DNA of 64,000 nucleotides from the NCBI GenBank assembly GCA_017635395.1, contig JAGBLN010000013.1, positions 1 through 64,000 of the forward strand, read 5' to 3'. This stretch comes from Lachnospiraceae bacterium. Lineage in GTDB: Bacteria > Bacillota > Clostridia > Lachnospirales > Lachnospiraceae. The translations under genes were made by a program, and so were the position numbers. This document shows, one piece after another, positions 54,004-63,122 of the stretch. Each line of letters begins with the position of its first letter. The first letter of the stretch is position 1. The notes beneath the pieces were generated by a model. It had not been told where the DNA came from and did no database searches. It worked only from the letters and a program-made list of their open reading frames with translations.

Positions 54004-55043
54004 TACCCCCTGCCCCTGGTCAGAACGAGGCGGCTTAACAGCCGCTTTTTAAACCGCCATGCATGACCGTGCTTCAGGTGCGCGTTATAGCTCCTTATGC
54101 TCATCTTTATCTCTTCATAGCTTTTCTCACCGGCGGCATACTTCCTCCGGTATGAGTTCAGCCTCCTCTTAAGCCTGCGCTTGTTTGACGTGCGCAGTCT
54201 GCGTATCACTTTTCCGCTGTCACTTAAATAAAAATGCCAGCCGAGATAATCCACCCCCTGCGATATGGGGAATATCTGTGTCTTTTCATTAAGCTCAAGC
54301 CCACGTTCTTCCCAGGCCGCCTGCCGTATGTCCGCAAGACACGCTTTAAGGTATTCCCTGTCATGATGGATCAGCACCATATCGTCCATATAACGTGTAT
54401 AGAAGCGGATATGCATTTTCTCTTTTATCAGTCTGTCTATCCGGTCGAGATAATACAGCGCAAACCACTGGCTTGTCTGATTCCCCATAGGCAGACCTTT
54501 TCCCGTATCTGCATGGTAACTGTCAATGATATCATAGAGCAGAGCCTTCACCTCGGCATCAGGATACTTTCTTAACATTTTTTTCAATATATCGTGGTCA
54601 ATATTATCAAAGAACTTCCGCACATCACATTTTAAGAAATATCCCTCCGTACCGTATTCCCTGTAGAAATCCCTTAAGAAACCGCTTAACCGCCGCATCG
54701 CAAAATGTGTGCCTTTCCTCAGACGGCAGGCGGCGCAGTCATAAATGAGCCGCCGTTCAAAATAGTCCCTAAGGGCATTATCACACAAACTGTGCTGTAC
54801 TACACGATCCTTAAAAGACAGTGCCTGTATTTCCCTTGTCTTCGGATCGTGTATCATGAACCGGTTGTAGCCGGATACGCGGTAAGTACGCGCTTCAAGC
54901 TCATCATGCAGCCGCCAAAGCTCACCTGACGCATCAGTTTCGAAAGCTATGACATCTGCCTTGCCATGCTTCCCCCGCGCCGCCATACGGTAGGATCGGT
55001 AAAGATTTTCAAATTTATAGATATTTTCGTACTCTTCTCCCAT
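54003..55043 (-). CDS. DGR reverse transcriptase
   Basis: 346 residues from MGEEYENIYKFENLYRSYRMA; the ribosome site is weak (AGGAT) and starts at 55067 or 55094 are possible. RT motifs in order: LSFKDRVVQHSLC, FLKCDVRKFFDNIDHDIL, the DGR-type motif 4 GLPMGNQTSQWFALYYLD (SQ in place of the SP of retrons and group II introns), RYMDDMVLIHHD (catalytic DD) and VDYLGWHFYL. There is no maturase, X or endonuclease domain. With Avd it copies TR RNA with errors at adenines into cDNA that replaces VR. Confidence 0.95.
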   Translation of the reverse strand: MGEEYENIYKFENLYRSYRMAARGKHGKADVIAFETDASGELWRLHDELEARTYRVSGYNRFMIHDPKTREIQALSFKDRVVQHSLCDNALRDYFERRLIYDCAACRLRKGTHFAMRRLSGFLRDFYREYGTEGYFLKCDVRKFFDNIDHDILKKMLRKYPDAEVKALLYDIIDSYHADTGKGLPMGNQTSQWFALYYLDRIDRLIKEKMHIRFYTRYMDDMVLIHHDREYLKACLADIRQAAWEERGLELNEKTQIFPISQGVDYLGWHFYLSDSGKVIRRLRTSNKRRLKRRLNSYRRKYAAGEKSYEEIKMSIRSYNAHLKHGHAWRFKKRLLSRLVLTRGRG

Positions 55044-55316
55044 AATAAAACATATCCTGCTGCACATAACAGGGGCTTTACGCAGCCCGTGCAATATAAA
55101 AAGCTGCCGGGGTGCAGTCAGTGCACCATAAGTCAGGAAAGCTTATCACCGGTTCCGGATAATGATCCCGTCCGGCATATGCGTCCCATTCTCCGGCAGC
55201 AAGTGTTCTTCCATTCCTTACGGAATGAAAAGGAACAGGATTCCTTTGCCTTACGCAAGCAGATGATACTGCACAGGCACACCGACCTTTCGGTGCGCTA
55301 CGGGCTGTAAGGCGAT
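55044..55316 (-). other. TR-RT spacer with conserved-looking RNA hairpins
   Basis: No gene is seen. The minus-strand RNA can fold GCGCACCGA-AAGG-TCGGTGTGC (about 55276-55299) and CATTCC-GTAA-GGAATG (55212-55227, GNRA-type tetraloop), plus a weaker TTATC...GATAA stem near 55145-55170. In the Bordetella phage DGR the spacer after TR is needed for cDNA priming, so these may be functional RNA elements. Confidence 0.5.
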
Positions 55317-55425
55317 GCGGGCCGTGCGGCATTTTCGTTGTTCACATTGTTGTTGTTCACATTGCCGCCGTTATTGACGAGCCCCGCTTTGTTAGTATTG
55401 TTGGCATAGGGCGAGCGCAGCCACC
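55317..55425 (-). repeat. DGR template repeat (TR)
   Basis: 109 bp, non-coding, between avd and the RT gene. On the coding strand it holds 34 adenines, mostly in AAC/AAT codons placed in the frame of the target, so most substitutions change the residue while no stop codon can arise from AAY. It would decode as an Asn-rich version of the VR peptide. It pairs with VR at 52726-52834. Confidence 0.95.
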
Positions 55426-55474
55426 CCACGGAGTCCAAGCCGACCACTTTTCAACCCTGTCCCTTAAGAATATG

Positions 55475-55483
55475 ATTATAGCA
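55475..55483 (-). promoter_or_regulatory. Extended -10 promoter for the TR RNA
   Basis: TGCTATAAT on the minus strand directly after the avd stop, no clear -35. Transcription from about 55468 would give an RNA whose TR begins about 43 bases from its 5' end and continues through the spacer into the RT gene. Confidence 0.5.
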
Positions 55484-55486
55484 TAT

Positions 55487-55882
55487 TTACATACCGTCTC
55501 CGAATCTTTTCCGGTCGCTCTTTTCCCATGCCCCCAGCAGATTCCGCACATCATATATCTTACGGCTTATCTGCTCATACTGCCCCGGAAGTATGCACTT
55601 CTGCTCCATGGCAAGCTGCGAGAGATATGATAGCAGCCGGCACTCCGAAAGCGCTTTCTTCTGATAATCAGCCCTTTCCCTCATAGCCTGCGCATTTCCT
55701 TTTTCCACAAGCACTTCATTGGCCCGGTAGATATATTCCAGTATATTCAGCGCACCGTTCTGCAGCCTGCCGGTCAGTGTAAACCTAAAGCGTTTCGGCG
55801 ACTTATCCGTTACCGTCAGTATATAGCTGCACAGCTCCTTTGCCTTTGTAATAACACTTAACTCACTTTTTACTGACGGCAT
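55487..55882 (-). CDS. avd: DGR accessory protein Avd (four-helix bundle)
   Basis: 131 residues, all helical and basic: SELSVITKAKELCSYILTVTDKSPKRFRFTLTGRLQNGALNILEYIYRANEV, then ERADYQKKALSECRLLSYLSQLAME and KIYDVRNLLGAWEKSDRKRF. This is the Avd/four-helix-bundle (23S rRNA-intervening-like) family that binds the DGR RT as a pentamer. The ATG lies 3 bp after the xpt stop with GGGAG upstream, so it is probably cotranscribed with xpt. Confidence 0.92.
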   Translation of the reverse strand: MPSVKSELSVITKAKELCSYILTVTDKSPKRFRFTLTGRLQNGALNILEYIYRANEVLVEKGNAQAMRERADYQKKALSECRLLSYLSQLAMEQKCILPGQYEQISRKIYDVRNLLGAWEKSDRKRFGDGM

Positions 55883-55885
55883 TGC

Positions 55886-56470
55886 TCACTGCTCCCTGAA
55901 TACGATCCTGCCGGTAGCGGCATCCATGAAATCCACGATGGCGAGGGAATGCAGGTTTATGCCGGCTTCTCTTATTTTCTTTCCGCCGTCCTGGAAGCCT
56001 TTCTCTATAGCTATGCCTACGCCTTCAAGTGTTGCTCCCGACTCCTTTATGATGCTTATAAGCCCCTCTATGGCACAGCCGTTTGCAAGGAAATCATCGA
56101 TGACCAGCACATGGTCTTCCGGTGAAAGATATTTTTTGGAAACTATGACATCATATACACGGCCATGGGTAAAGGACTGGATCTTTGTGCTGTATACACT
56201 GCCATCAAGATTGATCGACTGTGATTTCTTGGCAAAGACCACCGGTACATTATCAAAAAACTGAGCAGCAATAACTGCTATGCCGATGCCCGATGCCTCT
56301 ATCGTAAGAATCTTATTTATCGGCCTATCAGCAAAAATACGCTTGAATTCCTTGCCCATCTCTGCAAAAAGCTCTATGTCCATACGGTGATTTAAAAATG
56401 AATCCACCTTGAGGACATTGCCTTCCTTTACGATACCGTCTTTTCTGATGCGATCCTCCAGTAATTTCAT
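55886..56470 (-). CDS. xpt: Xanthine phosphoribosyltransferase
   Basis: 194 residues from [29 protein letters not shown], start fixed by GGAGGTTGAT. The family signatures [27 protein letters not shown] and the PRPP motif [14 protein letters not shown] are present. It converts xanthine (or guanine) to the nucleotide. It is the last gene of a nucleoside uptake group and is followed directly by avd. No purine riboswitch was found in front of it. Confidence 0.94.
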   Translation of the reverse strand: MKLLEDRIRKDGIVKEGNVLKVDSFLNHRMDIELFAEMGKEFKRIFADRPINKILTIEASGIGIAVIAAQFFDNVPVVFAKKSQSINLDGSVYSTKIQSFTHGRVYDVIVSKKYLSPEDHVLVIDDFLANGCAIEGLISIIKESGATLEGVGIAIEKGFQDGGKKIREAGINLHSLAIVDFMDAATGRIVFREQ

Positions 56471-56511
56471 ATCAACCTCCAATTGTGTTCGTTTATGCTT
56501 CCCACAGCGTT

Positions 56512-57498
56512 CTATCTCTCTTCCCTGAAGTACGGCAGACCAAGTGCTGCTGGCGGCTGCTTGTCCCTGCTGTTGCGCAGGCTGGTAACTATAAGCACAA
56601 CCACCGTTACCACATAAGGAAGCATCTTGAATATCTCCTGGGAGCTCCTTGTAAGCCCCGGTATATAAAGATAGAGCCAGTAAAGTATACCGAAAAGATA
56701 TGCCCCCCAGATAGCATGCTTGCTCTTCCAGGTGGTGAATATAACCAGCGCAACCGCAAGCCAGCCAAGAGTCTCTATTGATCCGTCATTTGCCCAGGTT
56801 CCCTTAATGTAATCCATTACATAATACACACCGCCAAAACCGCATATACCGGCTCCTATGCATATAGCCAGGTATTTGTTCAGATTTACATTTATACCTG
56901 CTGCATCGGCTGCAGCGGGATTCTCGCCCACAGTCCGGAGATTCAGCCCACGCCTTGTGTGGTTCATGAATAAGTGTGTCAGTACCGCAATAACGATTGC
57001 CAGATAAACCATGAAACCGTAGGAAAAGAAAAGCTCCCCTACTATTCCCAGCGAGCCGCTGAAAGGAAGCGTTGTTCTGAAAGCTGCCGATGTTACCGGC
57101 ACTGCTATCTGCTCAAAACGGCCTGCAAGGGTATTTAAGGATCCTCCAAAGAAATTTGCAACGCCTGAACCGAATATGGTAAGTGTAAGACCCGTCACAT
57201 TCTGGTTAGCCCTGAGTGTGATCGTTAAAAAAGCATATATGAGTCCTCCCAGCGAAGATGCGACAAAAGCCGAAACAAGAGCAAGTATCACGCAGACCAC
57301 CTTGTTCGGATTATCAGTACTGCCCTCATATATGAACACACTGGAAAGGGATGCTATACCGCCCAGATACATTATTCCCGGGACGCCAAGATTTAAGTTG
57401 CCTGCTTTCTCCGTCACGGTCTCGCCTACACAGCCAAACATTATGACCGTTCCGAAAAACACTGCGGCCCTTATCAAAGTGACAAAATTCTGCATCAT
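56512..57498 (-). CDS. Nucleoside ABC transporter permease (second)
   Basis: 328 residues, polytopic (about 8-9 helices), BPD_transp_2 family as in YufQ/Nup[43 protein letters not shown]. It overlaps the first permease gene by 4 bases (ATGA). Confidence 0.93.
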   Translation of the reverse strand: MMQNFVTLIRAAVFFGTVIMFGCVGETVTEKAGNLNLGVPGIMYLGGIASLSSVFIYEGSTDNPNKVVCVILALVSAFVASSLGGLIYAFLTITLRANQNVTGLTLTIFGSGVANFFGGSLNTLAGRFEQIAVPVTSAAFRTTLPFSGSLGIVGELFFSYGFMVYLAIVIAVLTHLFMNHTRRGLNLRTVGENPAAADAAGINVNLNKYLAICIGAGICGFGGVYYVMDYIKGTWANDGSIETLGWLAVALVIFTTWKSKHAIWGAYLFGILYWLYLYIPGLTRSSQEIFKMLPYVVTVVVLIVTSLRNSRDKQPPAALGLPYFREER

Positions 57499-58640
57499 GC
57501 CGCCTCCTTTCCGGAAACGCCGGAATTTCCGTCTTTAATTACCGAAGATGCCTTCTTTCTGAATACAAGCCTGTAATTTACAAAGAAATCTCCTGCCAGT
57601 ATGAAGAATAATATAATACCGATTATCATATCTGACGCATAGTCATTAAGTCCGCACTTTGATGCGATCTCATTAGCACCGCTGTCAAAGAATGCTAACA
57701 TCAGCGAGATGAACAGCATGGTCAGGGAATCGAATTTCGCAAGCCAGGCCACGATTATGGCCGTAAAGCCCCTTCCGCCCGCCGTGGACGTCGATATGGT
57801 ATGTGATGCACCGCTTACTGCCAGGAAGCCCGCAATGCCGCATACAGCGCCGGAAAGCAGCATAGTCCTTACAAGTATCTTTCCGACATTTATCCCTGCG
57901 TATCTTGCAGTATTCCAGGACTCACCCACAACAGCGATCTCATATCCGTGCTTGGTATACTTCAGGTAAATATTCATGAGAAGAGCAAGTACCAGCACGA
58001 TGATAACATTCAGCATAAACTGCTGGCCGGCTATCTCCGGAAACCACCCCGCCCTTGTATTCGGATTGATTATTCCAACAGTATTTGAACCCTTGGGATT
58101 TTCCCACTTTGATACAAAAAAAGCAGTAAGCTGGATAGCGATATAGTTCATCATAAGCGTAAATAGCGTTTCATTCGTATTCCATTTAGCCTTGAACACA
58201 GCAGGAACAAGTCCCCACAGCGCCCCAGCGGCCGCACTGAGTACGAACATTAATAAAAGCAGGACCGGTCCCGGCAGAAACGGAAGATATATCATGCAGC
58301 CGGCAGAAACTATGCCACCGATAAGCAACTGCCCTTCTGCGCCAATATTCCAGAATTTCATCTTGAATGCCGGTGCAAGTCCTATTGCGATACAGGCAAG
58401 CATCATCATCTCTCGCACTGTGGCCCACACCCTCCTGACAGTTCCAAATGCACCTTTTACTACCGTCAGGTATACTACAAAGGGATTTAATCCCGTGATA
58501 ATGTATATTATCACGGCACATACTATCACACCGACGGCCAGGATAGCTATCCTGATACCCAGTTTGGTAAGAAATGACAGTTCATCCCTTTTGGCTATTC
58601 GTACCCAGGGATCATGTACATGATTAAGATTCGCTTCCAT
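57495..58640 (-). CDS. Nucleoside ABC transporter permease (first)
   Basis: 381 residues, polytopic, YufP/NupP-like: FKMKFWNIGAEGQLLIGGIVSA, KTKW-type loop NTNETLFTLMMNYIAIQL, GYEIAVVGESWNTARYAGINVGKIL. The two permeases form the heterodimeric channel of the BmpA-type system. Confidence 0.93.
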   Translation of the reverse strand: MEANLNHVHDPWVRIAKRDELSFLTKLGIRIAILAVGVIVCAVIIYIITGLNPFVVYLTVVKGAFGTVRRVWATVREMMMLACIAIGLAPAFKMKFWNIGAEGQLLIGGIVSAGCMIYLPFLPGPVLLLLMFVLSAAAGALWGLVPAVFKAKWNTNETLFTLMMNYIAIQLTAFFVSKWENPKGSNTVGIINPNTRAGWFPEIAGQQFMLNVIIVLVLALLMNIYLKYTKHGYEIAVVGESWNTARYAGINVGKILVRTMLLSGAVCGIAGFLAVSGASHTISTSTAGGRGFTAIIVAWLAKFDSLTMLFISLMLAFFDSGANEIASKCGLNDYASDMIIGIILFFILAGDFFVNYRLVFRKKASSVIKDGNSGVSGKEAA

Positions 58641-58641
58641 A

Positions 58642-60219
58642 TTACTCTGCGATCTCCTCTCTGCGTTTCTCTTTTAACTCAGTCATAAGGAGACCAACCT
58701 CCTCTTTTCTCGCTTCAGCACCATTAAGTATTCCGTTAACATGACCATCACAAAGCACAAGGATACGGTCGCATAAGGCAAGTATAACATCCAGATCCTC
58801 GCCCACATAAATAATAGCCACGCCTTTTTTCTTCTGCTCATTTAAAAGATCATAGATCGTATAAGAAGTATTGATATCAAGGCCTCTTACTGCGTAAGCT
58901 GTCATAAGCACAGCCGGTGCAGCTGCAATTTCCCGGCCTACCAGAACTTTCTGAACATTACCGCCGGAAAGACGGCTTACAGGAGTTGAAATATCCGGAG
59001 TTACCACACACAGGGATTCCTTTATCTCTTCCGCAAGCTCCCTGGGTTTCTTTTTATCCGTAAAAAGAAGTGACTTTGAAGCAGTGGAATAGTCCCTGAT
59101 CATCATATTCTCTGTCATTCCCATTGAGCCCACCAGTCCCATACCGAGCCGGTCCTCCGGCACAAACGAAAGATGGATTCCTTTTTCCCTTATCATCCTT
59201 GGAGAAAGCCCTATCATTTCCATGCCGGCAGACTTCCCATCATCATCCTTCTTATCCGATTCAGGATCATAATAGACCACGGAAGCCCCGGACTGGGTTT
59301 TCTGGAGCCCCACAATGGCTTCCAGAAGTTCTTTCTGTCCATTGCCGGAAATGCCGGCTATTCCAAGTATCTCACCACCGTACAGATCAAAATTGATATC
59401 GAACAATACCTGCTGGCCTTCACTGTTTACACAGTTTAAGTTCTTCACAGACAGCCTGAGTTCCTTATTCTCAACCTCAGGTCTTTCTATATTAAGCTCC
59501 ACATGGCGTCCCACCATAAGCTCGGTAAGCTTCTCTTCATCCGCTTCACTGGTCTTTATCGTCTCTATGTACCTTCCCTTGCGGAGTATCGCCACACGAT
59601 CACTGACAGAAAGAACCTCATGCAGCTTATGCGTGATTATGATCACAGTCTTCCCATCTTTTTTCATGTTCTTTATAACTGAAAAAAGATGCTCGCTTTC
59701 CTGGGGAGTAAGCACCGCCGTCGGCTCATCAAGTATCAGTATGTCAGCCCCCCTGTAAAGCATCTTGACTATCTCAAGTGTCTGCTTTTCGGAGACGCTC
59801 ATATCATAGACTTTTTTACCGGTGTCTATGACAAATCCGTACTTGTCACAGATATCCTTTATCTCGCCCGCGATTTCTTTCCTGTCCAGCTTTTTGCCGG
59901 GATCTATTCCCACTATCAGGTTCTCAGCGGCCGTAAAAACATCTACCAGCTTAAAATGCTGGTGCACCATACCTATCTTAAGCGCATAGGCATCCTTCGG
60001 GTCCCTTATGGTGACAGGCTCACCGTTTATGAATATCTCACCCTCATCAGGAAAATAGATGCCCGAAAGCATATTCATAAGCGAAGTCTTTCCACTTCCG
60101 TTTTCACCAAGGAGTGAAAGTATCTCACCTTTATTTACGGTCATACTCACATGGTCATTGGCAACCACGGAGCCAAACCTCTTGGTGACATTTTTAAATT
60201 CTATCGCAGCATCCGCCAT
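58642..60219 (-). CDS. Nucleoside ABC transporter, tandem ATP-binding protein
   Basis: 525 residues from MADAAIEFKNVTKRFG; CCGGAGGAATAT fixes 60219 over 60333. The first ATPase domain is complete (GENGSGKTS, ILDEPTAVLTP). The second is degenerate as usual in this family (GISGNGQKE, LSGGNVQKV) and has AYAVRGLD where the Walker B region DEPT or QPT is expected. YufO/NupO type. Confidence 0.94.
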   Translation of the reverse strand: MADAAIEFKNVTKRFGSVVANDHVSMTVNKGEILSLLGENGSGKTSLMNMLSGIYFPDEGEIFINGEPVTIRDPKDAYALKIGMVHQHFKLVDVFTAAENLIVGIDPGKKLDRKEIAGEIKDICDKYGFVIDTGKKVYDMSVSEKQTLEIVKMLYRGADILILDEPTAVLTPQESEHLFSVIKNMKKDGKTVIIITHKLHEVLSVSDRVAILRKGRYIETIKTSEADEEKLTELMVGRHVELNIERPEVENKELRLSVKNLNCVNSEGQQVLFDINFDLYGGEILGIAGISGNGQKELLEAIVGLQKTQSGASVVYYDPESDKKDDDGKSAGMEMIGLSPRMIREKGIHLSFVPEDRLGMGLVGSMGMTENMMIRDYSTASKSLLFTDKKKPRELAEEIKESLCVVTPDISTPVSRLSGGNVQKVLVGREIAAAPAVLMTAYAVRGLDINTSYTIYDLLNEQKKKGVAIIYVGEDLDVILALCDRILVLCDGHVNGILNGAEARKEEVGLLMTELKEKRREEIAE

Positions 60220-60396
60220 ATATTCCTCCGGATCATTTATTCGGTCCCAAATACATACAGTACGTGTAACCGTAACCATCAGAATCTGTCCGCTCATCCG
60301 GTTATGTCCTGTACTTCGGGCCATTAAGAACAATCACGTATAATTTACCATAATTTAGTGGCAATGTCATTAAGATATATCTTGAAATTGCGCAAA

Positions 60397-60429
60397 AAAA
60401 GGGGCAGGAAAATCTTTCCCACCCCTTTG
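60397..60429 (-). terminator. Terminator between the lipoprotein gene and the ATPase gene
   Basis: Stem GGGGTGGGAAA / TTTCCTGCCCC on the minus strand, followed by a run of 7 T. It lets the binding protein be made in excess of the permease and ATPase. Confidence 0.85.
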
Positions 60430-60441
60430 CATTTTAATCTA

Positions 60442-61719
60442 TCATTCAGCAGTAAGTTCTGTTATACCATCTATTCTTAAGTAGAACGAAGGTGCAGCCC
60501 TGAACTCAGACTCATGGAAATAACCGTCAAATACAGCTTCCTCATCATCATTCTGGAAATCACCGTTCATATCTATAAGCGCTGATGTAACTTCCTTGCC
60601 GTCTACTGTAAATGTTGATGTATCGAATACATGAAGAGTGCCTGCCTTTATTGAAGCGATTGCCTCATCTACAGCTTCCTGTGTGCCTTCAGCACAGGAT
60701 GTTCCGAGATCCGTGATCGCAACAGCACCCTCACTATAGCCCTGTGACCAGTCTGTAGGTATGTCCTTGCCGTTTACAACATCCTCAAATGCCTCTGTGT
60801 AATATACAGCCCAGTTGTTTGTTGCTGATGTAAGCGCTGCAGTAGGTGCCACGCTGTGCATATCAACATTGTAACCAACGGAATAGACCTGCTTGCCGGA
60901 ATCAAGTGCTGCCTGAATAGTGGAAGGAGCACCGGTAGAATCGGCATGCTGTCCGATTATAACGCATCCGTCAGACATAAGTGAGTTAGCAGCCTCACCC
61001 TCAGCGGCTATATCAAACCATGAGTTCGTATAGATAACTTCCATTGATACGTCACTGTATACTGACTTAGCTCCAAGATAAAATGCTGTGTAACCGGAAA
61101 CAACCTCAGCGTAAGGATAAGCACCTACATAACCCATCTTTACATTGCCGTCAGCATCAAAATTCTCAGCAGAAAGTGCATCGCCCTCAACAAGCTCCTT
61201 TATCTTCATGCCGGCTACGATACCTGAAACATAGCGTGCCTCATAAACATTTGTGAATGCATTTGAGAAATTATCAAGGCCGCTTAATGCAGCTGTGTCA
61301 CCTGTCATTGCTACGAATTGAACCTCAGGCTCCTCTGAAGCTGCCTGTTGCATAAAGGACTGGTGTCCATAGCTGTTTGAGAATACAGCTTTGCAGCCCT
61401 GGTCAACGAGGTCGATGGCAGCATCATGGCAGCTCTCATCCTCAGGCACTGAATACTTCCAGATAATGTTCTCTTCAGGAATTCCTACTGCTGCTGCAGC
61501 CTTTCTTACGCCGTCAATGTGAGCATAAGAATAACCTTCGTTCTCGTCACCAACAAGGATTACACCGATCTTAACATCAGATGCTGCCTCGGATGATCCT
61601 GCATTTTCCTCTGTTCCGTTTTCCTCACCGGTAGCAGGGGTATCTGTACCGCCTGTACATGCTGTCATGGAAACTGCTGTTGTAACAGCAAGCATAAGAC
61701 CTATAAGCTTCTTTTTCAT
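60442..61719 (-). CDS. BmpA/PnrA-type nucleoside-binding lipoprotein
   Basis: 425 residues from MKKKLIGLMLAVTTAV, with GGGGAGGAATTT. Lipobox SMTAC at about 14-18; Thr/Glu-rich linker to 45; then a periplasmic-binding-protein fold (KIGVILVGDENEGYSYAHIDGVRKAA; AVFSNSYGHQSFMQQAA; GCVIIGQHADSTG). It delivers purine nucleosides or related compounds to the downstream transporter. Confidence 0.93.
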   Translation of the reverse strand: MKKKLIGLMLAVTTAVSMTACTGGTDTPATGEENGTEENAGSSEAASDVKIGVILVGDENEGYSYAHIDGVRKAAAAVGIPEENIIWKYSVPEDESCHDAAIDLVDQGCKAVFSNSYGHQSFMQQAASEEPEVQFVAMTGDTAALSGLDNFSNAFTNVYEARYVSGIVAGMKIKELVEGDALSAENFDADGNVKMGYVGAYPYAEVVSGYTAFYLGAKSVYSDVSMEVIYTNSWFDIAAEGEAANSLMSDGCVIIGQHADSTGAPSTIQAALDSGKQVYSVGYNVDMHSVAPTAALTSATNNWAVYYTEAFEDVVNGKDIPTDWSQGYSEGAVAITDLGTSCAEGTQEAVDEAIASIKAGTLHVFDTSTFTVDGKEVTSALIDMNGDFQNDDEEAVFDGYFHESEFRAAPSFYLRIDGITELTAE

Positions 61720-61800
61720 AAATTCCTCCCCGCCGCTTTTGTGCGGCATTAATTTGATTGATCACTAGACCAAAAAACACGATGTGTGTAGAATATACCT

Positions 61801-61850
61801 AAAAAGAGCCGCTGTAAATATCAAATATTCACAAAGCGACTCTTTTTTTT
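61801..61850 (-). terminator. Terminator after ilvA
   Basis: Stem GAGTCGCT / AGCGGCTC on the minus strand (one G-T pair), followed by TTTTT at 61801-61805. Confidence 0.75.
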
Positions 61851-61878
61851 AGCCTTATAAGTGTAAAATTGACAAGTA

Positions 61879-63102
61879 TCAGATAAGCGTCCTTGTAACC
61901 TTTGGACGGTAGCCGTTCTTTTCAAGCATTGAAAGAATCTGTGCCTTATGCTCAGTACCGAAGGCCTCAATAGTTATGCGGAGCTCAACTGCAGACTTTC
62001 TGTTGGTGGTAACAAACTGGTTGTGCTCCAGCTTGATTACATTTCCGTTTTCATCCGCAATAACGCCGGCTACCCTCTGGAGTTCGCCCGGCTTATCCGG
62101 AAGAAGTACTGAAACGGTAAATATCCTGTTCCTGAAGATAAGTCCCTGCTGAACCACAGAAGACATTGTTATAACGTCCATATTACCGCCGGAAAGTATG
62201 GATACGATCTTCTTGCCCGCTACATTAAGCTGCTTTAATGCAGCTACGGTAAGGAGGCCTGAATTCTCAACAACCATCTTGTGGTTTTCCACCATATCCA
62301 GGAAGGAAACTATAAGATCCTCATCCTCAACTGTGATTATGTCATCAAGATTCTGCTGTATATAAGGGAATATCTTTGAACCCGGAGTCTTAACAGCTGT
62401 TCCGTCAGCAATTGTATCGACACTGTTCAGTGTAACCACATGTCCTTCAGCTAAGGAAGCCTTCATGCAGGCTGCATTTGCAGGCTCCACGCCTATAACC
62501 TTGATATTCGGCTTAAGAAGCTTAGCCAGTGTGGAAACACCGCAGGCAAGTCCGCCTCCTCCTATGGGAACAAGTATCACATCTACCAGCGGCAGTTCTT
62601 TTATGATCTCCATTGCTATGGTACCCTGACCCGTTGCAACAGTAAGATCATCAAAAGGATGGATGAAAGTATAACCTTCCTTCTCTGCCAGCTCGTAAGC
62701 CTTTTCGCAGGCTTCATCATAAACATCACCGTAAAGGACTACGTCAGCGCCGAAATTCTTGGTACGGTTCACCTTGATGAGCGGCGTAGTTGTAGGCATT
62801 ACGATGGTAGCCTTAATATTCTTGCACTTTGCTGCATAAGCAACGCCCTGTGCATGGTTTCCTGCCGAAGCGGTTATGACACCTTTTGCCTTTTCAGAAT
62901 CCGTAAGTGTGCTTGATTTGTAGTATGCACCCCTTACCTTATAAGCACCTGTAAACTGCATATTCTCAGGCTTAAGATAAACCTTATTTCCTGTAAGAGA
63001 GCTCAGGTACTCACTGTAGATCAGCTTTGTCTCTAATGTAACTTCTTTTACGATTTCTGAGGCTTCCTCAAATTTTTCAAGCGTTAGCATTTCTTCTGAC
63101 AT
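61879..63102 (-). CDS. ilvA: Threonine ammonia-lyase with ACT domain
   Basis: 407 residues, fold type II PLP enzyme: Lys in FTGAYKVRGAYYK, phosphate-binding GGGGLACG. The C-terminal ~75 residues are an ACT domain (FTVSVLLPDKPGELQRVAGVIADENGNVIKLEH). It makes 2-oxobutanoate from threonine for isoleucine synthesis or catabolism. The shorter C-terminus is like the biodegradative TdcB/IlvA group of Clostridia. It lies 20 bp after ftsY and is probably cotranscribed. Confidence 0.94.
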   Translation of the reverse strand: MSEEMLTLEKFEEASEIVKEVTLETKLIYSEYLSSLTGNKVYLKPENMQFTGAYKVRGAYYKSSTLTDSEKAKGVITASAGNHAQGVAYAAKCKNIKATIVMPTTTPLIKVNRTKNFGADVVLYGDVYDEACEKAYELAEKEGYTFIHPFDDLTVATGQGTIAMEIIKELPLVDVILVPIGGGGLACGVSTLAKLLKPNIKVIGVEPANAACMKASLAEGHVVTLNSVDTIADGTAVKTPGSKIFPYIQQNLDDIITVEDEDLIVSFLDMVENHKMVVENSGLLTVAALKQLNVAGKKIVSILSGGNMDVITMSSVVQQGLIFRNRIFTVSVLLPDKPGELQRVAGVIADENGNVIKLEHNQFVTTNRKSAVELRITIEAFGTEHKAQILSMLEKNGYRPKVTRTLI

Positions 63103-63122
63103 CTTTTCTCCTTCCGCCGCTT

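Noticed and set aside
54003..55043. RT as part of a retron or group II intron
   Set aside because: No maturase or endonuclease domain, no msr/msd or intron RNA ends; the SQ motif, Avd and TR/VR pair point to a DGR.
55357..55554. Open frame of 65 codons crossing TR on the minus strand
   Set aside because: It overlaps avd and TR in another frame and has no ribosome site; TR is best explained as non-coding template.
60220..60396. Purine riboswitch in front of the transporter or xpt genes
   Set aside because: The conserved core (TATGG... and TCTACC with the two loops) was looked for before the lipoprotein, ATPase and xpt genes and was not found.
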